Shown here: one piece after another, positions 14,772 to 28,189 of the stretch
How positions within the stretch are numbered: position 1 is the stretch's first letter
Layout of the letters: the number at the start of each line of letters is the position of its first letter
NCBI RefSeq assembly: GCF_000237925.1
Contig: NW_017386109.1
Location: forward strand, 62,001-126,000
Length of the DNA stretch: 64,000 nt
Reading direction: 5' to 3'
Source of the DNA: Schistosoma mansoni
Lineage: Eukaryota > Platyhelminthes > Trematoda > Strigeidida > Schistosomatidae
The notes under the pieces: generated by a model
What the model saw: the letters and a program-made list of their open reading frames with translations, nothing else
Database searches by the model: none
Told to the model about the DNA's origin: nothing
Made by a program: the position numbers and the translations under genes

Positions 14772-17700
14772 TTCAATATAAGGTTTAAAATTTTAAATCC
14801 TCATAGTTCATTATAAGCAATATATCATTGATCTGTTGAGTTACAACCAAATCTCTAATTTAATTGACTCTGCAGGTCATAATAAATTACTTAACGCAAG
14901 AAATTACTACCGTACAACAAAATAAACACGCTAAATAGTATTGGTTTGAAAAAGATAGTCAACATTAAACTACTAGGTGTTCCAAGTAAACTTTCATTTA
15001 CTTAGTTGCTCAGTCATAAAAAACTGATTATTTTAAACATCAAAATATTTATATTATATTATATTTATTCGTGTATTGTGCCAAAAATACTGTCACAGTT
15101 CTAAAATTAACGTAACATATTTACATGAATAATAATAATAATAATAGTAATAAAGACAAAATAACAAGAAAAGTGGACTAATGTCATTTACGTGTCACTG
15201 TTACACTAATTAGAAATATATGTTGTATTTATCGATACATTTTAGTAAGTTAATGTACATAACGTAACAGACAAAGAATGTAAGATGGTGGTTGGAGGTG
15301 GTTAACAGGAAACCCTTGATCGATAGGATTCGATCAGCACTAAGAAGGACTTGACATGCATGACATTGATCACCACCCAGTGATCAATCAATTGTGAGAA
15401 AAAGAATGTATTCGACTAAACGTTGAACAACTCATACAGAACAAAGTTCTAGGAATAAAAAATTGTAACTAATTAATTTAATTCATTGATTTACCAAATT
15501 TATTTATCAACTACAGATCATTGTATATTCGGTTTTAAGCTATATTTTAAGTGTAAGGGCTAATAACACTATCCAACTGCCCAAACTGAAGTTAGTAGAG
15601 TGTAGGGTTTAAATTTGTTTATTAGTGTAAATAGTCAACTTTTAATACAACAAAATCATAGACTCAAATATGGTCTAATCTATATTGAAAATGTAACAAT
15701 ATTGTAAGCTTCCATACAATACTCAACTAGTAAATTACAATTAATGTTTTTTGAAACAGTAAATTGGTAAAGTTGAATTTTTCCCATACTTTTACCATTT
15801 TAAAAGAAAAAAGTTGAAAATTTGGAATGAAGTTTATGGAATACTTTAATCCGAAACTAATATTGTATGAAAGATTACTGCATAGTAAAGAATATTCTGT
15901 ATCTGTTCTGTTCCAGTTATCATTTCAGTAGTGTACACGTACTACCACACATAATATAGAAACTTATGCATTTACGTATTTCCCGTATGATTGATATATC
16001 CTACACGACACTCATCTGATGTTTTATCGATGGATATTTAGTTTCTTAATTTGACTGATTCTATAGGTCATTGACATCCACTATGGCTTATACGAATCGA
16101 AATAAATCTCTAACAAATAAACGATTATTACTTTAATGATTTTATGATGATCTGTCCACCACCATGTTTGTTACTGGTCTCTGTAGCTAAAAAGTAATCA
16201 AACAAGTTTTTAATGAGACCTTCCTTTCGATATTCAACTGTTTTTCCTACGCTACTGGAAAAAACTTAAACTTGGTAGCGTTTTATTCCTACCAAGTTTA
16301 ATCTTATCGAAGTGAACTAAAGACAAGTACGATAAACAGGTTTATTTTGTGTGAAATCACACAGTGCCTTTGTAAAATATGAAAACCACACATTAAATAC
16401 ATTATTTGCATATCTTCCTTGAGTTGCCCTTTACATTCCCTATCATTCTTCCAGTCATGTTGTTATTTTGGTTCTTCTCTGTCTTTCTTCATCTCCTCTT
16501 TATTCCAATTTTCTGCTGGTGAGCATTCCACTTCCTATTCCTTCTATATGTTACTTATATATGTCCGCCTAAGTAGCGCATACCACAATATGCTTATGTA
16601 TTATACGGTACTTTGTATCGTTGGATAAAAATGTCTCTTACTTTATTCAATCACCTTTCTCGATTTTTTCCACTATCCTGAAGAAGTCCAGATAAGATTG
16701 GAATGACCTAAATTTTGACTGCTGAGATCATTTCAAATCTACACAATATCTTTCCACTACTGTTATTATTTCAGCGCCTGAATTTCTCGCTCATCGATTT
16801 CCTCCTCTTACATAGATTTGAAATGTGACCACCAGAACTGTTACACCTTTGTATCAGGTCAAACTTTGTTTATATTTGTCTGTTTATATTGATTCTGTGA
16901 CTGGTTAACATAGAAAACAATTATTTTGACCTTGACTGTATTCCAAGATTATCGATTATTCCTACTATTTTTTTGCTTTGCTCAAAGATAATGTTTAATT
17001 TATGAGCTGATCAAAGTTTTACACCAGTAATCCAGATTGAATGGCTTTCTGAGACTGGTAACTGTTTCCTTTGCTGTTTTGGTCTTTTCATAAAAACTTC
17101 CTTTGATATTTAGATAGACAGACAGGCGAAACGAACTGCAATATAGGGGCTAATAAATTAGTACACCATTGTAACTAGACAGAAATAAAATAGCGAACAA
17201 TAAATTTATAAACTACAATAGTTAATTTCATTTAGTATTGTTTGTTTGAATCTTCCCATTGATGTTTAGCACTGCAACTGGTCAGTCTCTAATTGGCATA
17301 TCTGCATACTGTGCGTATTGCCTCGATATAGCCTAACTTCACAAGCATTGTAAGCAAAGACGGATAGTGGCTAGCAGTGGAATCCAGTTTGACGCGCGTT
17401 ACGTCCTATTTGAGACTCGTCAGCTGGATGTACCTGCATCTCACAGTTGATGTTCACTCTGGGACTCAAACCCAGTACCTTTCGCTTCAAACGCCACCGC
17501 GTTATCCACTCGACCACTGAGTCCTGATAGCCACTTGCTTGTGCAATGGGGTGAAGTTGAAATTCATTTAGTATTGTTTGTTTGAATCGTCTCATCGATG
17601 TGTTAGGACTGCAACTGGTCAGTCTCTAGTTAATGATAATAATAATGATTATCATTATATTTATGATGATAACCCAGAACTAACTCGGACGAGCAGTCAA

Positions 17701-20700
17701 TAGTTGTAGAGTGAAAAAAAACAAAATAAGTTATTACAATCGATTTTGAAAGTTGTGTTTTTTCAAACTTTCATTTCTAATTAGTTCTTCCTGTGTTTTC
17801 TAAGTACATAAGTGGAAGAAAAAATGGTTCTAATTTTGTTTAATCTTTCAGGATATATCCGTACAAGTTAAGAAATAATCATAACTGATAATTTATCACA
17901 ATGAAACTATTGAAACTATTAACATTTACGTTATTTGAATAGGATTAAAATGTGTTATATCCCGTGGAGATTTATGGATGGTAACTTTGAGAACCATTTG
18001 TGGACCAATATGATATGTATATTTCCTATTGTATAATTGTTAAGTAACTAAACTATTCATATTCGTGTCCCTCTTATTATAAGCTTTATTTTGACCTATA
18101 GACTATTATTATACGATTTACCATTCTTGAGTTATACCCAGTCTATTAATTACTGTTACCCCTATTCACAGCCACATTTGGCCAAATCTTGTACAAATGT
18201 TATTTTCCATTATATGGTACGATGTGGTCTGTTTAATTGGTATATAAACCCTGTATGTTTAAGAATAATGATTCATATATTGCAGAGGCTGTTATTGGTG
18301 TTCTGGATTTAACTGACTGGGCTAAGCAGGAAGCAGGACTGATAAGTACTCAAGACTGCTCATACGGTTTTTTGTGTATTATTGATCCGGTCGATAAATC
18401 ATTGTTCTCTAATAGGCGAGCCAATCGATATCACAAAATGTGTTTAATTTTTAATAAGTCATTTATAGATTTATTTTAGTCTAAGTAGATTGTTATAATA
18501 GTTGTATTCTCTGGTTCCCGAATATCTTTTCTTTTCTCCTATCTACAAAATAGTTTAGCTTTATTCGATTATCTTTACATGAATAGATTGAAATTTAACT
18601 TTTGCATTTTGGGAAATGCTTTAACTGTTGATATATGTTATTTGTAATTTTTTTCTGGAAAGTAAGTTTCTTTTTCATAATTCTCTTTTGATTAAATTAT
18701 CATCTCCTATCAAATAATAAATCATTCTCTAAAGATTCTTCTCAATCTTTCAGGTCTTTTTTTTCTGAATAAAGTCTTTTCTCTTTCTATTTATATAGAA
18801 TTCCAAACAAGTCGTGTTGAAATGGAAACAGTTGCAGATATATTCGATGCTAATGGAGATGGATATATTGATTATCGTGAATGTTTAAATGCACTAAGAG
18901 CTAATTATACTAATTTAGATAGAACATCATCATCGAATACTAATGGTGGTAGTTCATTAAGCTTAAATCGTTTCGGTCCATCAGATGAAGAAACCATTAA
19001 TGATGAATTAAAACGTCAAGTTGGATTGTGTACATGTCATAACACATATAAAATTAAGAAAATGGCAACAAATAAATATCGGGTTAGTTTTAATTCAGTA
19101 TCAATAAATATAGTGGATTTACAAACTGAACACTTCCTTTTTATGAATCTGACAATATCACAGTAATTAATAGAATTTTTTCTTAAAACTCAAGTTTACA
19201 ATTTGACTTATTTGCAAATCTTGAGAAATTTGACTCAGTGTTATTCACTGTTGATTTAGATTACAGTATCTCTGGTTACAGGGTGATATTTCAAGACTAA
19301 CAAAAACACAGGGAAATTATGGAGTGTTTTGAGATTGAAAACATATAGTTTTTTAATGCTTAACAACATACACAATACCTTGGTCCTTGTAGACTGACTA
19401 CTACTGTTTAAAAGCGTGAATTCATTCATAGCACTTGGTTAATAAAATGGTTGTATAGAATAAGTAATACACCTTCCGTTATTCTTCGAAACTTCCCAGT
19501 TACTCATCTGATATTCCTGGCGGGTACAAATTCATTATCACCGGGCTCTATAAATTCCATATCTCTTTTTTGAACAGTGGAACAAGTTTCATGTTTATGC
19601 CATACACAAATTATTTTTATAACTAACTTTTAAAATTCACAATATCATTCAGAATAACCTTGTATTTATTTTCATCTCGTCAACTCAAAGATTATAAATA
19701 CTATCCGTTCTTCAAAAATTTTATATTTGGAGACTAGTTTTCATAATTAATAGTTTTATGCAGGAACAGATAGTGATTTTACTGTTATAAAGTAAATTTA
19801 AGACTATCGTGTTATTTGCAAAAGGACTTAAATCTGACGTAATAGTACTAACTTCATGTTAACAAGTACTTTTTCATAATCGTTCCAAGAAAACTCTCCA
19901 CGATAATTATTCGTCATAAACTTTGAGGATAAAGTTTCTCCATAGTTTGAAAACATGTAAAACAAAGAATATACAGATATTAGAAAATAATGTAAATACA
20001 TATTACTAATTACACTGACTAGTCAATGAGTGATGACCAATGTCATATCTGTCTACTATTTGGCGGTAAAGGAATATTAGCGATCAAGATCCAATGTAAC
20101 CATTAATCTATGCAGTAGACCTTCCCGTTGACTACTTCCATCCACCTGAAGTATCTCTGATAAATACTAAAGTGAGTAAAATTAGGTATTGAATGCTATC
20201 TCTTGGAAATTTTATCATTTCAGTGATAAACTTTTCAATGGTATAAAGTTGATTTGTTTTCAAAAGGCTGAGAAATATCACTAATATCCCTATCTTACCA
20301 TTCATATTATGTATTGAGGATATTGTTTTTTGCATAATCACTCAATAAACTAGTCAAATGACTCAAGACCATCATGTAAACATTTGTGACTCATTCTGCT
20401 TTATTTTCACTTTGTTAGCTGTATGAAAACATCGACTAGAATGTATTAGGTTTCTTGTATATGTCTTGCTACATAAAATTCCGTTTAAGTATCATATTGT
20501 ATTCTATATAAGTATTCTTTTGTCTCTTTGCTTTATGATTTCTTATAATGTAAACTGATCAATGTTTTTTTTCCTGATTTTCAGTTCGGTGACTCACAAA
20601 AATTATGTCTAGTTCGCATCCTTCGTAGTGCTGTAATGGTTCGTGTAGGTGGTGGCTGGATTACACTGGACGAATTTTTAGTGAAAAATGATCCATGTCG

Positions 20701-23700
20701 AGGCAAGTTTCATTCTCATATTCCTCTCCCTCTCTATTATATATATATATACCATAGTCTAATATGGTTGTCAACCGAAGGGTCATTTGTTTCCAGTTCC
20801 AAGGAGTTTCATGCCTGGAGGAAACAGATAATCAGTGCTGCTTAGTTTTCGTTAGTTGTTTTGTTAATACCGGTTCGTGGATGTTTATATACGCGTGGGT
20901 ACAAATTAAGAAGGTCTATAAAATCTGAAGTGTATGCCGTATGAATCTAAAAGTGTACAGATACGTTTATGCATATATTTAGTATAAATGTTAGATATAT
21001 GAGAATGAACGAGGCCTAACAAGTCCCGTACTTTGTGTTAGCACCATAAAGAAAATCAAGTAAAGATTGAAAGGAATAAAAAATATCAATATCCACACTG
21101 GAAAAGAATCATAAAATTGATAGGCTATGGGAAAAAAATTACAGCGAAGAACATAAATATGTAAAATGATGAGATATACCTTATTTGGACCGGTCATTAA
21201 GATTAATTGTAAGCCATGTATTTTATTTATTCCTTTATGTAGCTCAGTAAACAAACACAGAGATTAATGTGCTCACTTCAAAGCCACACTTTTCATTTGG
21301 AAACTACCAGCACTACTTAACTACCGAAATTGAAAGAGGTGAAGCTAAGTTCGAATCTTAGAATGAATTATTGAAAGCTGATTGTTTTAACTATTAGGCG
21401 ACTATTCCACTTTAATTCATGTTACTAAACGTTCACTTAAGCTATTGGGTTGGCTGCTATAATGAGGCTCATAATAAACTATTGCCACAGACTACATAGA
21501 TCAGTGTTGTGTAATTGCCTGGTTATTATATAACATAGTTTTTACTATCAACTAGCATGTCACGCTAAAGTAAGTAGAGTTGCAGTATATGTAAAATATA
21601 TCCCACCTAGTTTAACAAATATAAGTTGACAAATACATTAGTGAATTTTATTTTACTTAGAATTCTGTCGAAACTCAACATTACCCAGTCGGTGACTGGA
21701 CGTCTTGGGAACAGTGCTTTGAATAGTGCTTACTTTCTAGATAGTTCGTAGTAATGTACACCATAACATCAGACTTCAGATCATTACACCCATCTGATAG
21801 ATAGATAGATATGTAATTTCTAATAGTTAAATATTTTATGTATTTTATATTGTTTATTGCTTCTAATTGTATGAACTTTTTTTCTTTTGCTTTTCTCCTA
21901 TGTTGTTCATTTATATTATCCTTTCCATTCGACACGCTTCTCTCTTTTTATTGTACACATAAAATCGTATATGTATATGAATTTCGTATATGAAATATCA
22001 ATTTTACTATTGCATGCATACGTCCATGTGTATGATTCTATTCACTACAATATGTGCACATTCTGCTCTATTATGCATGCATATACACACACGCGCATAT
22101 TTATTATTTTAGATGCCTGTGAACGCTTAACTAGTATAGCAGATTTAGCTAAAGCAGCCGGTGTTGGTCACAACTCATACTGGTCTCCTTCATCTGTTAC
22201 TTTTCAACATTCATCTTCAACAGTAAAATCGAATCGAAATAATAGTGCTAATAATTATAAATATAATCATCCGGTGATTAGTTCAACAAGTAGTTGTAGT
22301 GAAAGTGGTCATAGTAGTAGTTGTCATGATAGTAAACAGATTACTGATTATTTTATATCGAATACAATGACTAAAAATCCTGTAGTTAAATCTTCTGAAT
22401 CATCTTTATCCAGTTCATCACGTTTAAAAACTGTTCATAAACGTTCACGTTATGATACTCATAATTTATATCAATTAATGATGAATGGTCCTGGACAAGA
22501 CAATGCATTTTATTTAGTTATGCCTAGTACAAAGCCTAACCCAGCAAATCATAATAACTGTAGTCATAATAATAATACGACTAATTCTCATACACTAGGA
22601 AAGAAACACCAATCATTACATAATAGGAAATAATCTAAACTTCTTAATGAACAATGTCAACTACAAACTATATACATTCAAATATATACATTTATATGTT
22701 TGCATATATTGACAATTTATGCGATATTTCTTCATTTTACACGAAACCAACTTTTCAAATTCTTGGAAGTCATCTAGTTATCAATTCTGTAAATATATAA
22801 AATGTTTTCTTTGAAATCTGACATTCATTACATTCTTTACATTGACCAACACTGGAGTAATTATTGTCCTTAATTTGATCCAATGGAATCTAGTCATCTA
22901 TATTTAAATTTGTTATTTCTATCCAGTAAGCATACATCATAATTACTGTTCGATATTGTGTTGTGCTATATGTCGTTAATATTGTTTCGTGAAATGCTTA
23001 GATATTACCGTCATCACTGTCATCATTTATGGCACTATCGTCATCATCATCATAATGTTTGTTGTTAAAGTATGTTGTGATTGTTCTATTGCTGTTGTGA
23101 AGCATATCAAATTTATTCAACACATTTGTTTCACTGCACTAGATGTTTATTTTTATATATCCTGCATGCTGTTTTTAACGTGGTCGTATACAATTAAGTT
23201 GTAGTTGCTATGCCTATATATATTGGTATGATTATATTATGCGGCGTACTTTCTTAAATATGTATCAACCTTACTTTATGAATCAAAAATGTATGAGAGG
23301 GTTTGTAGAAACTGTAGGCTTTGATAGTTTGAATCTTGATGCTGGTTCAGTGGTCTAGAGGTTGAGCATTCGCAAATGAGATCAATGATATTGGGACATC
23401 TTGGATCTCCATCTCTGAGGTGTCTCATAATAGGACGGAACGACAGTCTAGTTCTTTCAGATTTCCAACGGTGTTCTAGCTAAGATCACTTCGTGATTTA
23501 AATCAAAAATGTTTATCATAACTTGATATTTATTAACTGGTATGAAATACTAATTAAATATTTTAGACCTGTTGTACTAGTGACAATTATTCTCATACAA
23601 ATATTCAAACTTCTATTAATATTACACATATTTTTAAGAATATAATTACTTATGTGGAACGATAATCAGAGATTAGATAGATACTTATGGCTCGAACATT

Positions 23701-26700
23701 ATTTGGTGTGCTTTATCACTGACAGTACATAGTATTGGAAACCATGCTTAAAATCCAAGTTATATAAGAAGTCTTTTCGCCCTATTCAGACTGAAGAAAG
23801 GATTCATACTACATTAACTTCTTAGGAATTAATCCTTAGTAAAAACCACTTAATTTCAGTCTTATATTGATTAATATTCATCAGCAAAGCATATAACTGC
23901 AATAAATTACAAATCCCTAGTTGGGTGACCATCATACTTACTATTTCTAATAAATTATCATGAAAGCGGTGAATAATAGTAGTGACCTCACTTAAGTTGG
24001 TAACTAATTTATACAACCAAATCGATGACATTCAGTTATCATTAAAGACAAATGAACATTAAAGATTTTCAACAACTGACTAGTAAATGGTATTTTGATT
24101 TGATTATTCGTTACTAATGTATTATCTCATCAAATAAACCGTCGGATGCCGGCTCAGTGATCTAGAGGTTAAGCGTTCACTCGCGAGACCGAAGGTCTTG
24201 GGTTTCAATCCTGTGTGCGGCATCGTGGATGCACACTGTTAAGGAGTCCCATACTAGAACGAAACGGTCGTCCAGTACTTCCAGGTTTTCAATGGTGATC
24301 TAACATTGATCGATTCATCACCTCAATCAGAAACATGAAAATCTGTGTTTATGAATCTGTAGTTCAAATTCATTCTGCTTCACTTTGTATACACATTAAA
24401 TCCTTGAAATTCACTTATAATAATTTACAGTAAAGATAATTATCGGATCACGTAAGTGTATAATCATTATAATAGTCCTAATTTCCATCATTCTTTACAA
24501 TGAGAATAATCGATGTCAATATAGAAAATCAGGTCACAACCAGATAATGAATTAACCAGTTTTATTGGTTGACCTACAATCATATCAATAATTTTACACT
24601 TTAATTATTGAATTTTTATTGTCACTAAATAATTGGTTGAACAAGTGCTAAAATGATCGAAGTGGTCGAACTGATAATTTGATCATACAATTGACCGCCT
24701 AATCTCAAGCAAAATCTAAACTACTGACCAACTGAGAAAAGATGTTCGGAAATAAAATCTATTTTTCTGTATGGAAAAAAATACCACCAAAATAGTAAGA
24801 TTTTTTCTGAAAGAAATAAAGAGTACTCAACAACTAAAAAGTCCCTTTTCTACAATATCTTTCACTAAAACTGTACGGTTTTATTTATCTTAATCTGATA
24901 CACATGATAATTTATTAGAAAATAGAGTGATATTACGTCATAAATTGACATGATATATAGAATATCAAAATAAGGTTATGTAATGATCGAATCATTAAAA
25001 GAAAACATTAAGACAGTTTATAAATGAGAAATAGTTGTCCATTTGATAAATATGAATAACAATTAAATGTTGCGGTAGTAACTAGTTAACAGTTATGGAA
25101 GAAATTAGAAAAATTTAATAACAATTGATTATTAGATATATGAGATATGAAGCAGTAGAATGAGGGACTAAAAATGTTGCTTTTGTATGCAGAGATTTGC
25201 TAAACTCTCTTCAGCACACAAGTTTGTCGTTTGTATTATCATTCAATCTATTCATTTGACTGAGTGGATAATTCTAAAGGAAGATCTTGATAGATCAGTG
25301 TGACCAAAGTTTACGAACTGTTTTAAAATCAAGTTTTTAACTGATTTGCAAGTTTGCTTAAACAACCAGACAGAGGATTACTCGGAAATGCGTTCCGTAA
25401 AACCTCGCTTTATGCGATCAATCGGACACGTTTTAAAAGAGCAAGTAAACTTATAGATACACGTTCATATGGATTAAACTGGGACCCTATCCTCCACACA
25501 CGCTCGAATCAAAAGCCGTCTAGATAAAGCAGTACGAAATTTAACTCAATTTTATGTTTTACTCAAGGATGTTGACAGTTTGTTTTTAGGATCTTTGCTA
25601 CACTCTCCTTTAGATCCAGTTTATATAAAAAAAAACATCTTTGGTAATATGGACACTCTTACCGTTTTTGTGTCTAGCAGACTAATATTTATGTACATTA
25701 AAACACCACTCACTAATTAAAGTTACCTTCAAAATATTCATAGCATTTTCTCAAACTGTAATGTTTGACTTGGTTGTTTCTGTTACCAGTGTACCTTAAC
25801 GATATGATTCGTTATTTTCCATGTAATTTACGTGTGATTCAAGCTTTCTTTATGCGTGTTTTCCTACTGACAAGGCCGTTCATCGTGCGATAAGGTACTG
25901 TAGTAAACTTTCAGTTGTTCATTTTATAGGGTGATTCGAACCCATGACATTCGGTCTCGCGCGCGAACGCTTAACCTCTAGACCATTGGGCCGTTACCCA
26001 ACGGTGTTGATGTCTAACTTCAACCAACCCACGAAACTGCACGACCATCTTCCATTTCCTGAGACATATACCCGTCTCTACCCGACAAGTATTGGCTTCA
26101 CTGAGAAGTCTCAAACTAGAACGAAACGGCCGTTCAGTACTTCCACGCTTTTAATAGTAGTCTAATATTGATCGATTCATCATCTCAATCAAAAAGTTAT
26201 AAATTATTCGATTACTTTCTTGATACAGACTATTTGTGAAAGCTGATTAATGCGATTCAACTAACTGAATTAAAATTCTTAGTTTATACTGTCTATAAAA
26301 TCAAACTGAAGTGATCGAGACCTTATTCTCATGTTTCATATGCGCGAATCTTATTGATCATAGTTATCCGCTAATTATGTTCACTTTATAATGTACCTAC
26401 TTTTATGAAATGTCAATTTTAACATCACAGACTGAGGGTTGCAACAAAAATTTTATTTACTGCACATTTAAATGATAATGAGATATGTTTGAAGTATAGG
26501 AATTATTTGTAGAAATTGTATACTGTGTTTACTATTCAGTTACTTAAAGCGGTCATCAGGATGCCTTGTGTCTATAGTTCATGATAGTTAGCATTTGTTA
26601 ATAATCCTGAGAGAAAACTCATTTCCTTCATCTTTAGTTTTAAACACGCATCACACAGTAATAACATATTTAACTATCAAACTGGGTTTCACGAGTTCAA

Positions 26701-28147
26701 ATACTGGAAAGAACATATGTTCCGTCGAAATGAGCAGATATGTTTTTCTGACAAGGGTGAACTACCAGGGGACCTAGATCTAGAACTTTTTACAAACTGT
26801 TTTTAATCGAATATCCAATTATCTGATATTGGTCCACTTGGACTGTTAGTCATACTGCGTACAGATCAATAGAATTTAATCATTTTTCAGGACTAAGCAA
26901 CCTGATATTGATTAATACTAAGTTATCGATTAATGTGGTTTGTGATCACTTATTTCTAGCTAAACAATGAAGATAACTTAATACTAAGTTATCGATTAAT
27001 GTGGTTTGTGATCACTTATTTCTAGCTAAACAATGAAGATAACATATCTAAGACCGATTCTTAAAAAAAATATTATTCTTGAAAAGAACACGTTTCCTCA
27101 AATCAGCGCAAAATATTGTGGAACATTCTTTTTTAAGATACATGAATTTTATGGAATCAGGTGGAAGCACATTTTCAAAAAATTTTTTCCAATATTCTGT
27201 ATCTAAAATCCATCTAAGCATTAATGTTCACATTGAGATTTAAATCCAGGACCTTTGTCTTTAAATTTCAATATATTATTTGCTGATCTACTGAGTTCAG
27301 ATAGCCATTGACTTACACAGGGAACTTGAAATTCTTTTATAAACATTTTTGTTTTCCCGTTATTAATGTTAGGGACTGGGAAGTCGTTTAACCTCTATTG
27401 AGGATATCTGCACTCTGTGCAGGTTCCCTGGATATCAACATTAATTCACAAGTAAATATTAAAGCCAGATATTGGCTAGAGACTTATCAATTCCAACCCT
27501 TAGTATCAACAACAGGGAATTACAAACTCTCTCAAATAAAAACAACAGTCCAGTTTTGGACATTTGATTATTGTATCAGACGGCTCTGTGTTTAAAATAT
27601 CCACAATTATTAAATAGGTGTTTCTTCATTCTGCTTTTAGAGATATATGAGCACTATCACCCATAGAAGTCATCCCAGCTGCTTCTAAAACAACCTAGCT
27701 CCATCCATTAGGAACCTTTATTTTCAAGTTCCATAAAAATGTGAGGAACTATTAGAGATAAGCCATCGATTAGTTTTGGAATATGATCCAGTCTCCACCA
27801 ATCTCCACCCTATCAACAGTATGTCTCTAGTAGCTAATATGGAGAGGAATTCTTGAAGCTCCCTTGAGACATTGTAGAAAGCGAAATAAGGCCTATCAAA
27901 CACAATGAATACATGTCATACCATATCACGAATTAAAAATATTAACCAACGTTCACCAACTCACCAATCCAATGGTGATACACTCTCTGGGAGACCCAAA
28001 TATCATGGGGTTGACCCTTGTCAAGTTTGTATGTCCATACTGACGAGGAGTTCCAAATTTGTAAAAAGATGTCTGTCGGATGTTGCATAGTTTTCACTGG
28101 TACTCCAATTAGTTTCAGAATCTAAAAACAGCACTTTCAAAATAGAA

Positions 28148-28189
<42 letters not shown>

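Larger units (their letters stand above)
12018..18798. other. Large spectraplakin intron
   Basis: GT-AG intron that splits the two EF-hands. Contains an inverted GC-rich repeat remnant near 12508-12606, an old tRNA-like remnant near 12630-12730, a (TA)n run near 14715-14768, a conserved-looking repeat with a hairpin near 15282-15390, a perfect hairpin at 16266-16301 and SINE copy B (17227-17626). The remaining AT-rich sequence has no exon signal I trust. Confidence 0.7.

Noticed and set aside
18091-18479. Overlapping open frames before the second EF-hand exon
   Set aside because: Not needed to connect the two EF-hand exons, whose phases join directly; no recognisable domain.
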